DNA of 64,000 bases, from positions 290,721-354,720 of the forward strand of contig NZ_JAOWLA010000002.1 in assembly GCF_025751575.1 (NCBI RefSeq). Direction: 5' to 3'. This document shows, piece by piece, positions 31,173 through 38,995 of this stretch (the stretch's first letter is position 1; each line of letters begins with the position of its first letter). The position numbers were made by a program, and so were the translations under genes. The notes under the pieces were generated by a model. That model did no database searches. It saw only the letters and a program-made list of their open reading frames with translations, and was not told the DNA's origin. The DNA is from Albidovulum sediminicola. GTDB lineage: Bacteria > Pseudomonadota > Alphaproteobacteria > Rhodobacterales > Rhodobacteraceae.

Positions 31173-32030
31173 ATGGTCAGAACGATCGGCAACCCCCTGA
31201 GCTGGGGCCTTCGACAACTGGGCACGGCGGGGGACGATATCGGTAAAGTGAGCCGCAGGATCGGTGGCACGGGCGAGATCCCACGGGTCCGCGCGTTAAG
31301 CTTCGCCGACCTGGGTGCGGCGCTGCGGTTGGGCCTGCGGGACTTCGCGGCGCTCAGGACGGATGTGATCGCCGCCGCGATGCTTTATCCGCTTGCGGGG
31401 ATCTGCATGGTTTGGGCCGCCTGGCACGGCGCGTTGCTGCACCTGGTCTTTCCCATCGCATCGGGCTTCGCGCTTGTTGGGCCCGCCGTCGCCATCGGCT
31501 TTTACGAGATGAGCCGACGACGCGAGGCCGGGCAGGCGGCAAACTGGCTTGACGGATTCCGGGTCCTGGCCTCGCCCGCATTCGGCGTGATGTTCATCGG
31601 CGCGATGATGCTGGCCGCGGTGTTCTTCGGTTGGCTGCTGACGGCCTATTTCGTGTTCCTGGTCACGATGGGGCCGGAGATCCCGATGAGCGCGCAGGAC
31701 TTCGTGCGCGACGTGCTGACGACGCCTTCGGGCTGGGCGATGATCGCGATCGGCGTTCCCCTTGGCGCGGTCTACGCGGCAATGGTTCTAGCCAGCGCGA
31801 TCGTGACCTTTCCTCTGCTTCTGGATCGTGATGTCGGGCTGCCTGCGGCCATCGTGACCTCGCTCAGGGTCACGCGCGCGGCGCCCGGGCCGGTCCTGGC
31901 CTGGGGGGCGATCGTGGCCGGCCTGCTGGTGCTTGGGACGATTCCGCTGTTCCTGGGGCTGGCGATCGTGTTGCCGGTCCTGGGCCATGCAAGCTGGCAT
32001 CTTTACCGTCTGGCAGTCCGGGCCGAATAG
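31173..32030 (+). CDS. DUF2189 integral membrane protein
   Basis: 285 residues with a hydrophilic N-terminus of about 60 residues, then six hydrophobic segments. The family motif region LSFADLGAALRLGLRDFAALRTD precedes TM1. The ATG at 31173 has GGAGG 6-7 nt upstream; a GTG codon directly before it is the alternative. DUF2189 proteins are common in alphaproteobacteria, sometimes near cytochrome oxidase genes, and have no assigned function. Confidence 0.85.
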   Translation: MVRTIGNPLSWGLRQLGTAGDDIGKVSRRIGGTGEIPRVRALSFADLGAALRLGLRDFAALRTDVIAAAMLYPLAGICMVWAAWHGALLHLVFPIASGFALVGPAVAIGFYEMSRRREAGQAANWLDGFRVLASPAFGVMFIGAMMLAAVFFGWLLTAYFVFLVTMGPEIPMSAQDFVRDVLTTPSGWAMIAIGVPLGAVYAAMVLASAIVTFPLLLDRDVGLPAAIVTSLRVTRAAPGPVLAWGAIVAGLLVLGTIPLFLGLAIVLPVLGHASWHLYRLAVRAE

Positions 32031-32117
32031 GACGGTTTCCGCCGATCCGCCGGGCGGGGCCTTGCGTCCGGTCCACGGTTTGCGACACTGCCGCCAAGGC
32101 GGCACGGACCGCCGGAC

Positions 32118-32441
32118 ATGAGGAAAGGGCGGATCGTGCGCATCACGGCATTTCTATTTTGTGCGGCGGCGCTTGCCGGCTGCACCAACGACCCCGGTTT
32201 TCGAGGCGTCATCGGTGTTCGAGAGGCGCGCGCAGAGGACGTGCTCGCCTGCCGCTACATCAGCGACATTTCCATGCGCCCCTCGCTTTACGGGCCGGTT
32301 CTGGGGCAGCAGGCGCTGAAATACGCCCGCAACACGATCATGGCGGATGCGCTCGATTCCGGGGCGAACACGGTCGTCTTCGACCAGGCGACGCCGGGTT
32401 CGGATGTCTACAAGCTGCACGCCAAGGCCTACAGTTGCTGA
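32118..32441 (+). CDS. Small predicted lipoprotein
   Basis: 107 residues from the ATG, with a lipobox LAGC (Cys at about residue 22) after the hydrophobic stretch ITAFLFCAAALAGC, so export and lipidation are likely. The mature part (EDVLACRYISDISMRP, ALKYARNTIMADALDSGANTVVF) resembles short DUF4156/RcsF-like lipoproteins, with two further Cys. A GTG at 32136 would give a more typical short signal peptide (MRITAFLFC...) and may be the real start. Its stop lies 3 nt before the stop of the convergent gene at 32445. Confidence 0.7.
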   Translation: MRKGRIVRITAFLFCAAALAGCTNDPGFRGVIGVREARAEDVLACRYISDISMRPSLYGPVLGQQALKYARNTIMADALDSGANTVVFDQATPGSDVYKLHAKAYSC

Positions 32442-32444
32442 CCC

Positions 32445-33404
32445 TCAGGCGGTGGTAAGAGGCGGAAAGGGAAGGCCCGCGCGCACCAGGTCCGCCTCGA
32501 CCTCGGTCAGGCGGCGCGCGAAATCGGGCGCGTCAAGCCGCTGGGTCACGTTATTGCACAAGAGCGCGTTCAGATAGGGGCGCGCGTCGCGGTCGAGCCG
32601 CGCCATCAGCGCCCTCAGGTAGGGCAGATGATTGCGCCGCGAGCGGTAAAAGGTCCAGAACAGCCGCTCATCGAAGGCCCCCGTTCCCGCTGCGGTCAGG
32701 ATCGAGGGCAGGATGCGCATCCCGTCGAGCGATCCGGCGATGTCGCGCCCCAGGTTCGGGCAGGGCAGGAGCGTGGAGTAGGACCGCGCGAAAAGCGCCG
32801 CGTGCATCGCGTCGAGCGACTGTTCGGGGTCGTAGATCACATAGACCGGCCCCGCGCCCTCGGTCATGTCCGGCGCAAATCCGTAGCGATCGGTGAAGGA
32901 GGTGCGCCGCATCTCGGTGAAGCGGGGGTCCCAGCCCGCGATGCGCGGGTCGAGCGTCGCCTGCGGCTGCACGAGGATCACCGTCGCGCCCGGGGCCGCA
33001 ACGGAAAAGGCCGCGGCCGCGTAGCCGCACATGCCCGCGCCGTAAAAGACGACCTGGTCGAAATCCTCGAAGAATGCATCCTCGATCAGCCGGTCGAAGA
33101 AACCGTAGACCGAGCGGTCGCGGAACCAGGTATTGTGGCGCGCGATCAGGCCCAGATGCGACCAGCGGCGGCTTTTCGCGATCAGATAGCCCAGCGGCAG
33201 TTGCGAGGGCTGGGACTGGCGAATGCCCTTCACCGTGTCGAAGGTGACAAGCAGCGTCGCGGAATCGTCCAGGAACATGGCCGAATGCATCGGGCCGAGC
33301 GGGGCGAAATACCCCGCATCCTCGCCGATCGCCTCAAGCCGTTGAAGCCATTCGCCATCGGTCAGCGACCTCAGATCGCCGTCTCGCAGCCTGTCGTCCT
33401 GCAT
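32445..33404 (-). CDS. Conserved Rhodobacterales protein of unknown function
   Basis: 319 residues, no signal peptide. The central segment DQVVFYGAGMCGYAAAAFSV followed by AAPGATVILVQPQATLDPRI looks like the strand-turn-helix nucleophile elbow of an alpha/beta-hydrolase-like fold, but with GAGMCG in place of G-x-S-x-G. From memory, homologues in roseobacters are often labelled phosphoadenosine phosphosulfate reductase; none of the CysH motifs (SFGAESVVLL, CCGLRK, ECGIH, all present in the true CysH at 40.3 kb) occurs here. I would not transfer that name. Confidence 0.75.
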   Translation of the reverse strand: MQDDRLRDGDLRSLTDGEWLQRLEAIGEDAGYFAPLGPMHSAMFLDDSATLLVTFDTVKGIRQSQPSQLPLGYLIAKSRRWSHLGLIARHNTWFRDRSVYGFFDRLIEDAFFEDFDQVVFYGAGMCGYAAAAFSVAAPGATVILVQPQATLDPRIAGWDPRFTEMRRTSFTDRYGFAPDMTEGAGPVYVIYDPEQSLDAMHAALFARSYSTLLPCPNLGRDIAGSLDGMRILPSILTAAGTGAFDERLFWTFYRSRRNHLPYLRALMARLDRDARPYLNALLCNNVTQRLDAPDFARRLTEVEADLVRAGLPFPPLTTA

Positions 33405-33636
33405 CCAATCACCCGCCCAAGCGGAAATTACCCAAAGCCATTGTCCCTTCGCCTGTCGGGCGGCGCAAGGAGTCTGACATCCTGGGGGTCAAATGGGGGC
33501 AAAACGGTGTCTGACTGTTTCGATACGGCGCCCAGATGGCGCCTTCCAGCGCGTCTGTCCACATTCCTTGTGCGGGACCCGCGCGGAGGCCAAAAGGAGT
33601 CGCTCTTCCGGTGTCAGGCCCGGCGCAAGCTGGCGG

Positions 33637-34230
33637 TCAGGTGCCCATGCCGATCAGCGTGGCCCCGCCCGCCCGCGCCATCCAAAGCGTGACCGAAGGA
33701 TGCGCGATGCCTGCCCGCATCCGGTCGGCCAGAAGCGCGTAGGCAAGGGCGTTCGCGGCGCCGAGCGTGACGAACGTGGCGATCATGACCGCGAACTGGG
33801 GCAGAAGCGCCGCCTCCGGGCGCAGGAATTGCGGGACGAAGGCCACGAAGAAGGCGATCGACTTCGGATTGAGCGCGGTGACAGCCGCCGCGTGCAGGAA
33901 GATGCCGCGCGCGGGCAGGGCCTGGCCGGGGTCCACGGCGGTCGTTGGGCGCGACCGGGCCAGCCTGATCCCCAGCCAGACCATGTAGGCCGCGCCGATC
34001 CACTTCAGGACCGAGAAGAGTTCCGCCGAGGCCATGACCAGCGCGCCAAGCCCCGCGAGCGAGGCCGTCATTGCGATCAGGTCACCAAGCGCCACGCCGA
34101 ACGCCATCGCCAAGGCAACCCTGCGGCCCTGGCTTAGTGCGTAGCTCAGCACCAGCAGGATTGTCGGGCCGGGAATGACCAGAAGAACGAATGAGGCGGC
34201 GACAAAGGCAAGCCAAAGGTCCAGGGGCAT
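33637..34230 (-). CDS. LysE/RhtB-family amino acid exporter, C-terminus apparently frameshifted
   Basis: Inner-membrane exporter of about six TM segments; 197 residues. The family signature IPGPTILLVLSYALSQGRR is at about residues 19-38, and ALNPKSIAFFVAFVPQF at about 120. The frame stops right after LIGMGT, some 8-10 residues earlier than usual. The next frame continues LTASLRRA and stops at 33614, which is the usual family ending. A 1-nt slip near 33640-33650 is therefore likely; the last helix is nearly complete, so function may survive. Confidence 0.85.
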   Translation of the reverse strand: MPLDLWLAFVAASFVLLVIPGPTILLVLSYALSQGRRVALAMAFGVALGDLIAMTASLAGLGALVMASAELFSVLKWIGAAYMVWLGIRLARSRPTTAVDPGQALPARGIFLHAAAVTALNPKSIAFFVAFVPQFLRPEAALLPQFAVMIATFVTLGAANALAYALLADRMRAGIAHPSVTLWMARAGGATLIGMGT

Positions 34231-34343
34231 CGGGGCACTCCGAAGTGACCGCCTCAGCAAGGGGCTTGGCGGCGCGCCTGTCAAGGGACACGGGCCGGCG
34301 TGATCGCGGGCTACGGCCACGGGGGCAGCGTCCGCAGTCTTGC

Positions 34344-34384
34344 TTGACATAGATCAAGGCGTGCGGCCCGGGAATCGCTATGGT
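34344..34384 (+). promoter_or_regulatory. Fnr-type promoter driving a candidate small RNA
   Basis: TTGACATAGATCAA at 34344-34357 fits TTGAT-N4-ATCAA with one change. TATGGT at 34379-34384 is a reasonable -10. A start at about 34391-34392 would put the Fnr-type site at -41.5, the classic activating position. No equally good -10 exists on the opposite strand toward lysE. Confidence 0.62.
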
Positions 34385-34390
34385 CGAATT

Positions 34391-34506
34391 CAGAGATCGC
34401 GTCTCTCCCTGGCTGGCGTGTGAACGCCGCGCGGTCTTTAGTGCAGCCCTCCCTTCCGGCTGCCAGTCCTGACAACGCTGCGGGCCTCCCCCCGCAGCGT
34501 TTTTTT
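34391..34506 (+). ncRNA. Candidate Fnr-controlled small RNA with C-rich hairpin loops
   Basis: Predicted transcript of about 116 nt between the promoter above and an intrinsic terminator. Four hairpins follow each other: 34392-34406 (5 bp, AGAGA/TCTCT), 34415-34428 (GGCGT/ACGCC), 34443-34463 (GCAGCC, loop CTCCCTTCC, GGCTGC) and the terminator 34475-34500 (10 bp, loop CCTCCC). The last two loops are pyrimidine-rich and could pair with GGAG/GGAGG ribosome-binding sites. They recall the anti-Shine-Dalgarno loops of the alphaproteobacterial cuckoo/CcsR RNAs, a comparison from memory. No Shine-Dalgarno-led ORF is present. This is a prediction from sequence only. Confidence 0.6.
34475..34506 (+). 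terminator. Intrinsic terminator of the candidate small RNA
   Basis: A perfect 10-bp stem (ACGCTGCGGG / CCCGCAGCGT) with a 6-nt loop CCTCCC, followed by a run of seven T. It is one of the strongest intrinsic terminators in the window, and no annotated gene on this strand ends just before it. Confidence 0.88.
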
Positions 34507-34609
34507 CTGCGGGCAGCCTCGCGCGGTTCCTGCCACCCCCAAATCGTTTCACACCACCGCGCGCCATCTGGTAGATTGTCCGCAGGGTGTCGGTGATGCG
34601 GGAGCTCAG

Positions 34610-35449
34610 GTGGACGGCATCAATCATCTCGTACTGGCGGGGCACGATCTCGATGCGATGCGCGCGAGCTATCAGGGCATCGGGTTCACTCTGACGCCGC
34701 CCGGTCAGCATCCCTTCGGCACCGGCAACACCATCATCCAGCTCCATGGCAACTATCTGGAGTTGCTGGCCGTCACGCGACCGGCGGATGTGGTCGAACA
34801 TGGCGCGCGCAGTTTCTCGTTTTCGGCATTCAATCGCGATTACCTTAAGCGGCACGAGGGGTTCTCGATGGTCGTCCTGGGCTCGCAGGATGCGGCGGAG
34901 GACCGGCGCGTCTGGCAGGCCAAGGGGCTGCCGGTCTACGAGCCCTTCGCGTTCTCGCGCATCGCCAGCCTTCCCGACGGCAGCGAAACGCGGGTTGGCT
35001 TCGCCCTGGCCTTTACCTCATCGCGGGCCGCGCCCTGGCTTGGCCATTTCGCCTGCCAACATTTCCGGCCGGAGTATTACGAGCAACCCCAGTTCCTAAA
35101 CCATCCGAACACGGCCCAGTCGGTTCGGGAGGTATGGGTGTCTGGGCCTGGCGCGCTTGACCTTGCCGGGCATATGGCGGCCTTCACGGGATGCGAAGGG
35201 CGTATCGGGGACGGGCGGGTGACGTTCAATACCGCGACCGGGTCGATCATCCTCGCCAGCGACGGCGCGTTTCGGCAGGCATTCGGCGTTGACCCGCCGC
35301 ATCCGGCGGACGGTCCGCACCTGGCAGGGCTGACGATCGGATGCAGTTCGATTGCTGCGCTTTCCGGTAAGGGTCTGGTCGCGGCGGGAGAGCGCCTGGT
35401 GTTGCCGCCCGAGCGCGCCTTCGGCGTCGCGCTGGCCTTCGCGGCCTGA
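34610..35449 (+). CDS. VOC (glyoxalase-like) superfamily protein
   Basis: 279 residues. The N-terminus INHLVLAGHDLDAMRASYQG followed by IGFTLTPPGQHPFGTGN and IIQLHGNYLELLAV is a Glyoxalase_3-like VOC module, with His and Glu at metal-ligand positions; a second half follows (QHFRPEYYEQPQFLNHPN). The start is GTG with GGAG 7 nt upstream (34610). Substrate unknown; members include lactonase-like and dioxygenase-like proteins. Confidence 0.82.
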   Translation: MDGINHLVLAGHDLDAMRASYQGIGFTLTPPGQHPFGTGNTIIQLHGNYLELLAVTRPADVVEHGARSFSFSAFNRDYLKRHEGFSMVVLGSQDAAEDRRVWQAKGLPVYEPFAFSRIASLPDGSETRVGFALAFTSSRAAPWLGHFACQHFRPEYYEQPQFLNHPNTAQSVREVWVSGPGALDLAGHMAAFTGCEGRIGDGRVTFNTATGSIILASDGAFRQAFGVDPPHPADGPHLAGLTIGCSSIAALSGKGLVAAGERLVLPPERAFGVALAFAA

Positions 35450-35478
35450 GTGCGCCGGGCAGGGTCCCCGCGCCGCCC

Positions 35479-36264
35479 TCAGCCTTGCAGGCGCGCGAAG
35501 ATCGCGTCCAGCCGCGCGCATTCCGCGTCGGTGCCGAAGGGGGCGTTGACGATGAACATGCCGCTTCCGGTCATGCCGTGGCCTGCCCGCGCGGGCGGGA
35601 AGCGCACCTCGTGTCGGAGCGCGCCGGGAAGGGACTTGTCCGCCAGCGTGGCCAGCATCGGTTCATGCGCGCGGCTGGCGAGGATCGGATACCAGAGCGC
35701 GAGGATGCCGACGTTCCACTTCCGCGCGACCTGGCCCACGAGCCGCGCCATGGCGGCGTAGTCGGCCTTCACCTCGTAGCTCGGGTCGATGAGCATCAGC
35801 CCCCTGCGCGGCTCGGGCGGGGTCAGGGCCAGGGCCATCTCGGCCCCGTCCTGATGTCGGATGTCGGCGCCGTAGGGCGCCATCGCCTCGGCCAGCGCGT
35901 CGTGTTCACGAGGATGAAGCTCGGCCAGATGCATCCGGTCGAAGGGTCGCAGCGACAGAGCCGCCACCAGTGGCGAGCCCGGGTAGGCGCTTGGGCCGTA
36001 AACTTCCCGAACCCGCGACAGGACGCGGGCGTAGGGGTGACCTGCGGGAAAGGCCGAGCCGAGCCGGCCGATGCCCTGCGCCGCCTCGCCGGTCTTTGCC
36101 GCCTCGGGCGCGTCAAGGCGGTAAAGACCGCGTCCGGCATGGGTCTCAAGGTAGCTCAGCGGCTTGTCCTTGCGCGTCAGGTAATCGAGCATGACGGCCA
36201 GTAGCGCGTGCTTGTGCACGTCGGCCAGGTTCCCGGCGTGGTAGATGTGCTGGTAGGAAAGCAT
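35479..36264 (-). CDS. rlmJ: 23S rRNA (adenine-2030-N6)-methyltransferase
   Basis: 261 residues. The diagnostic N-terminus MLSYQHIYHAGNLADVHKH and the later LSYLETHAGRGLY (SAM motif) and LMLIDPSYEVKADY (DPPY-type catalytic motif, here DPSY) identify RlmJ. The C-terminus GSGMFIVNAPFG matches family members. It modifies free 23S rRNA in the cytosol and is normally dispensable. Confidence 0.93.
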   Translation of the reverse strand: MLSYQHIYHAGNLADVHKHALLAVMLDYLTRKDKPLSYLETHAGRGLYRLDAPEAAKTGEAAQGIGRLGSAFPAGHPYARVLSRVREVYGPSAYPGSPLVAALSLRPFDRMHLAELHPREHDALAEAMAPYGADIRHQDGAEMALALTPPEPRRGLMLIDPSYEVKADYAAMARLVGQVARKWNVGILALWYPILASRAHEPMLATLADKSLPGALRHEVRFPPARAGHGMTGSGMFIVNAPFGTDAECARLDAIFARLQG

Positions 36265-36633
36265 CCGGTCCCCTTCGGCAAGCCCACCGCTCTGGCGTAT
36301 CCCAGTCGGCCGGCGGCATGTTCCGACGCCTTAGCCCGAGCGCGAGGCAAACCGCAACACCCACGCCGAGTACGACCGTAGATCGGCCGCGAGCGTCAGG
36401 CGAAGCACGATCCGGTCGGACCGGCGCGTGCCCGCCCGCGCGATGATCCCCGAGGCGAGGGCCGCGATGAACAATGTCCGCGATCAGGTCCTAAGCGTGA
36501 CCGTCCGTTCCGGATGCGTGGCGCGCGTTCCCATTCCGGCGCGAGGCACATGACTAAGACCCGGCACTACGACCGCCCCCCCGGCACCGCCGGGAGCGCC
36601 GGAGCAGCGACCGGTTTCTTTCCGCCGGAAATG
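36265..36633. other. Intergenic stretch without a supported gene
   Basis: Between the rlmJ start and the infC terminator. On the minus strand a short hydrophobic stretch (VVLGVGVAVCLALGLRRRN, about 36320-36380) lies in a frame without a start, and a neighbouring frame reads FIAALASGIIARAGTRRSD. Together they could be a decayed small membrane-protein gene, but I cannot identify it. The rlmJ promoter must also lie here. Confidence 0.3.
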
Positions 36634-36659
36634 AAAAGGCCCTCCCGAAGGGGAGGGCC
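36634..36659 (-). terminator. Intrinsic terminator of infC
   Basis: On the minus strand, a 9-bp stem (GGCCCTCCC / GGGAGGGCC) with a 4-nt loop CTTC is followed by TTTT, 22 nt past the infC stop. Confidence 0.85.
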
Positions 36660-36681
36660 GCTGGCCTTCGCCGCCGCGCCG

Positions 36682-37221
36682 TTACTTGGGCGCGATCATC
36701 ATCACCATCTGCCGGCCTTCCAGCTTCGGCATGTTCTCGATCTTGGCGACCTCGTCGACGTCGGCCGCCACGCGCTTGAGCAGTTCGAGGCCAAGCTCCT
36801 GGTGTGCCATCTCGCGGCCGCGGAAGCGAAGCGTGATCTTGACCTTGTCGCCCTCGGACAGGAACTTCAGGACCGAGCGCATCTTGACATCATAGTCATG
36901 CGTGTCGGTGCCGGGGCGGAACTTGATTTCCTTGATCTCGATGATCTTCTGCTTCTTGCGCGCCTCGGCCTCTTTCTTCTGCTGTTCGTACTTGAACTTG
37001 CCGAAGTCCATGATCTTGCAGACCGGCGGAACCGCGTTGGGCGAGATCTCGACGAGGTCGAGCCCGGCTTCCTCTGCCAGCGCCATGGCGCGTGCCGGTG
37101 TCACCACGCCCACGTTTTCCCCGTCCGCGCCGATGAGGCGGATCTCCGGGGCGCGGATGCGGTCGTTGACGCGGGGTCCCGTATCGCGTTGCGGCGGGGC
37201 GTTGTGCGGTCTGCGGGCTAT
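36682..37221 (-). CDS. infC: Translation initiation factor IF-3, starting at an ATA codon
   Basis: 179 residues; binds the 30S subunit and checks start codons. The N-domain has [20 protein letters not shown] and [20 protein letters not shown]; the linker is [20 protein letters not shown]; the C-domain has [20 protein letters not shown]. No ATG or GTG occurs at the expected start. An ATA at 37219-37221 follows AAGGAG by 7 nt and gives [15 protein letters not shown], matching the start of relatives. Non-AUG starts underlie IF-3 autoregulation in other bacteria. The longer open frame to 38064 runs antisense to the next gene and is not credible. Confidence 0.93.
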   Translation of the reverse strand: MARRPHNAPPQRDTGPRVNDRIRAPEIRLIGADGENVGVVTPARAMALAEEAGLDLVEISPNAVPPVCKIMDFGKFKYEQQKKEAEARKKQKIIEIKEIKFRPGTDTHDYDVKMRSVLKFLSEGDKVKITLRFRGREMAHQELGLELLKRVAADVDEVAKIENMPKLEGRQMVMMIAPK

Positions 37222-37247
37222 GGTGGCGCTCCTTCTATGGTGGCCAT
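37218..37247 (-). other. Possible 9-codon upstream ORF overlapping the infC start
   Basis: On the infC strand, an ATG at 37247 reads MATIEGAPP and stops at a TAG that overlaps the infC ATA codon as ATAG. The infC Shine-Dalgarno lies inside it. It has no obvious ribosome-binding site of its own, so translation is uncertain. Confidence 0.25.
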
Positions 37248-37389
37248 TCGGTTCGGCGCGCAAAATAGACGCGGGGGAGGTCCGACACAACCCGGATTCC
37301 TTGGCTTGCGCCGGGCCTTTGCCTATGTCCGGCGGATGTGTCATAGCGGCATGCATAAAATGACCAGCCGCAATCGAAAGGATTGTGCC

Positions 37390-37977
37390 ATGAACCGCAA
37401 TGTTCTCATCGCCCTGTTGATCGTCGTCCTGGCGGGCGGCGGCTACTATTACTACTCGGCGCAGAAAGCGGCCGAGGAAGCCGCCGCTGCCGAGCAGGCC
37501 GCCGAAGAGGCTGCCGCCGCCGCCGCGGAAGCCGCGAAGAAGGCCGAAGAGGAAGCCGCCGCGAAGGCCGCCGAGGAAGCTGCCGCCGCAGCACGGGCCG
37601 CCGAAGAGGCCGCCGCCAAAGCGGCTGAGGAGGCCGCGAAAGCCGCTGAGGAAGTCGCCGCCAAGGCCGCGGAAGAGGCCGCCGCGGCCGCCGAGTCCGC
37701 CGCGCAGCAGGCGACCGAAGCGGTGGAAGGCGCCGTTGAGGCCGCCACAGAAGCCGCGACCGAAGCTGCGGACGCCGTTTCCGAAGCCGCCGATGACATG
37801 GGCGCCGCGCTGGACCCGGCAAACTTCGACGCCGAGAAGATCAAGGCCGCGATCGACGGCTCCGAGCTCGATGACGCGACGAAGATGTCGCTGAAGACGG
37901 CCGTCGATGGCGCCGCCCAGAATCCGGCGCTGGTCCAGACCGTCGTCGATCAGGTCAAGGCCGCGCTCGGCCTCTGA
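37390..37977 (+). CDS. Membrane-anchored Ala/Glu/Lys-rich coiled protein
   Basis: 195 residues. One N-terminal TM segment ([19 protein letters not shown], residues about 5-23) is followed by about 115 residues almost entirely of Ala, Glu and Lys in units such as [14 protein letters not shown], which should form one long helix. A distinct C-terminal segment ends it ([20 protein letters not shown], then [20 protein letters not shown]). The ATG has AAAGGA upstream. The repeats are imperfect and codon-diverse, so they are not recent slippage. It may be a TolA-like periplasmic spacer, but no partner is visible and I do not assign a function. Confidence 0.75.
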   Translation: MNRNVLIALLIVVLAGGGYYYYSAQKAAEEAAAAEQAAEEAAAAAAEAAKKAEEEAAAKAAEEAAAAARAAEEAAAKAAEEAAKAAEEVAAKAAEEAAAAAESAAQQATEAVEGAVEAATEAATEAADAVSEAADDMGAALDPANFDAEKIKAAIDGSELDDATKMSLKTAVDGAAQNPALVQTVVDQVKAALGL

Positions 37978-38035
37978 CCCGAACACGCAAAACATGGCCC
38001 GTGCCGCGCGCCTTATGATGCGCGGCGCGGGCCGC

Positions 38036-38839
38036 TCAGGCGGCGTCCCGCCGCTGCGCCGCACCCGGTTCGCTTTGGCCGACCGTCAGGCAAAGCCCTC
38101 GTGCCGCAAGGTGATCGACGAGCGCATAGGCGAACAATGCCTGCCCCAAGATCTCAAGCGATTCCTCGATCAGCACGACGAAGAGGTACTGCGTGTCGCT
38201 GATCGTGGCCGCGCCGACGAGGCGTGCTGAAACGATGGCAGAACCGACCATCTCAGCCCCCACGGCGCCGAGGATGTAAAGCCCGCCCGCCAGCAGGAAC
38301 AGGATGCGTTCGCGCGTGGGCAGGCGAAGTAGAAAGCGGGTATAGGTCAAAAGCACGATGAGGGCGAAGAAGATGCCCGGAATGACCCAGGCGAAATACA
38401 GCACGCCGGTTGTGCCAAAACGATGGCGCAGGGCCGATCCGAGCGCCTCGTGGAACTGGGCGATCTCCTCCATCGACAGGAGCATGATGATCAGGGCGAG
38501 CCCTGCCCAATGCAGCGCGCTGCCGTCGCGCGCCTTGCGGCTCGCCTGCGCCGTCAGGAACAGCAGCCCCGCGTTGAAGGCCAGCAGCACGCTCGACGCC
38601 CAGGTCGGGAGAGAGACCTCCTCCCCCATCTGAAGGCGCCCTGCGAGCACGCTCATCTTCCAGGAGAGCGCGCTGCCCTGGGCGGTCAGGTAGATCGAAT
38701 AGATATCGAGAAGCGCGAGCACGCCGAGGCCGGCGAAAAGAACGAACGCGACCTGGCGCGCATCGACCGACAGGTGAATGACCCGATCGGACAGACGTTC
38801 GGGCGAAGCTGACCTGAACGCCCGTGCGGATGTTTTCAT
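38036..38839 (-). CDS. Polytopic membrane protein of unknown function
   Basis: 267 residues with about seven hydrophobic segments ([75 protein letters not shown] and others). Acidic/His residues in or near membranes ([23 protein letters not shown]) are notable and could bind metal. The ATG at 38839 has GGAG upstream. I do not recognise the family. It stands alone between convergent and divergent neighbours. Confidence 0.72.
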   Translation of the reverse strand: MKTSARAFRSASPERLSDRVIHLSVDARQVAFVLFAGLGVLALLDIYSIYLTAQGSALSWKMSVLAGRLQMGEEVSLPTWASSVLLAFNAGLLFLTAQASRKARDGSALHWAGLALIIMLLSMEEIAQFHEALGSALRHRFGTTGVLYFAWVIPGIFFALIVLLTYTRFLLRLPTRERILFLLAGGLYILGAVGAEMVGSAIVSARLVGAATISDTQYLFVVLIEESLEILGQALFAYALVDHLAARGLCLTVGQSEPGAAQRRDAA

Positions 38840-38995
38840 AATGTGGCTCCGGCGTTGGGGCGGAAATACGCCCCCGATCCGACGGATAATAGATCGGTCC
38901 CGCGCGCGCGCCAAGACCGGGCAGCCGACTGCGGCCGCCCGGTTCGATATTGGCTTGATGCTGTGGAAAAGAACCTTTCGCTCGCGCGGATTGTT

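Noticed and set aside
32445..33404. Calling this gene a PAPS reductase
   Set aside because: No CysH motif is present; the true CysH with all motifs is at 40261-41046.
33405..33636. Gap between the unknown protein gene and lysE
   Set aside because: Repeated GTCTGAC words were noticed, but no dyad, promoter or ORF is convincing.
34380..34472. 30-codon ORF (MVEFRDRVSPWLACERRAVF...) inside the small-RNA unit
   Set aside because: Its ATG overlaps the predicted -10 and lies upstream of the predicted start site, there is no Shine-Dalgarno, and the peptide is not leader-like.
36146..36364. Small membrane-protein gene upstream of rlmJ
   Set aside because: It overlaps the rlmJ start on the same strand, needs a weak GTG start without a ribosome-binding site, and only one short hydrophobic stretch supports it.
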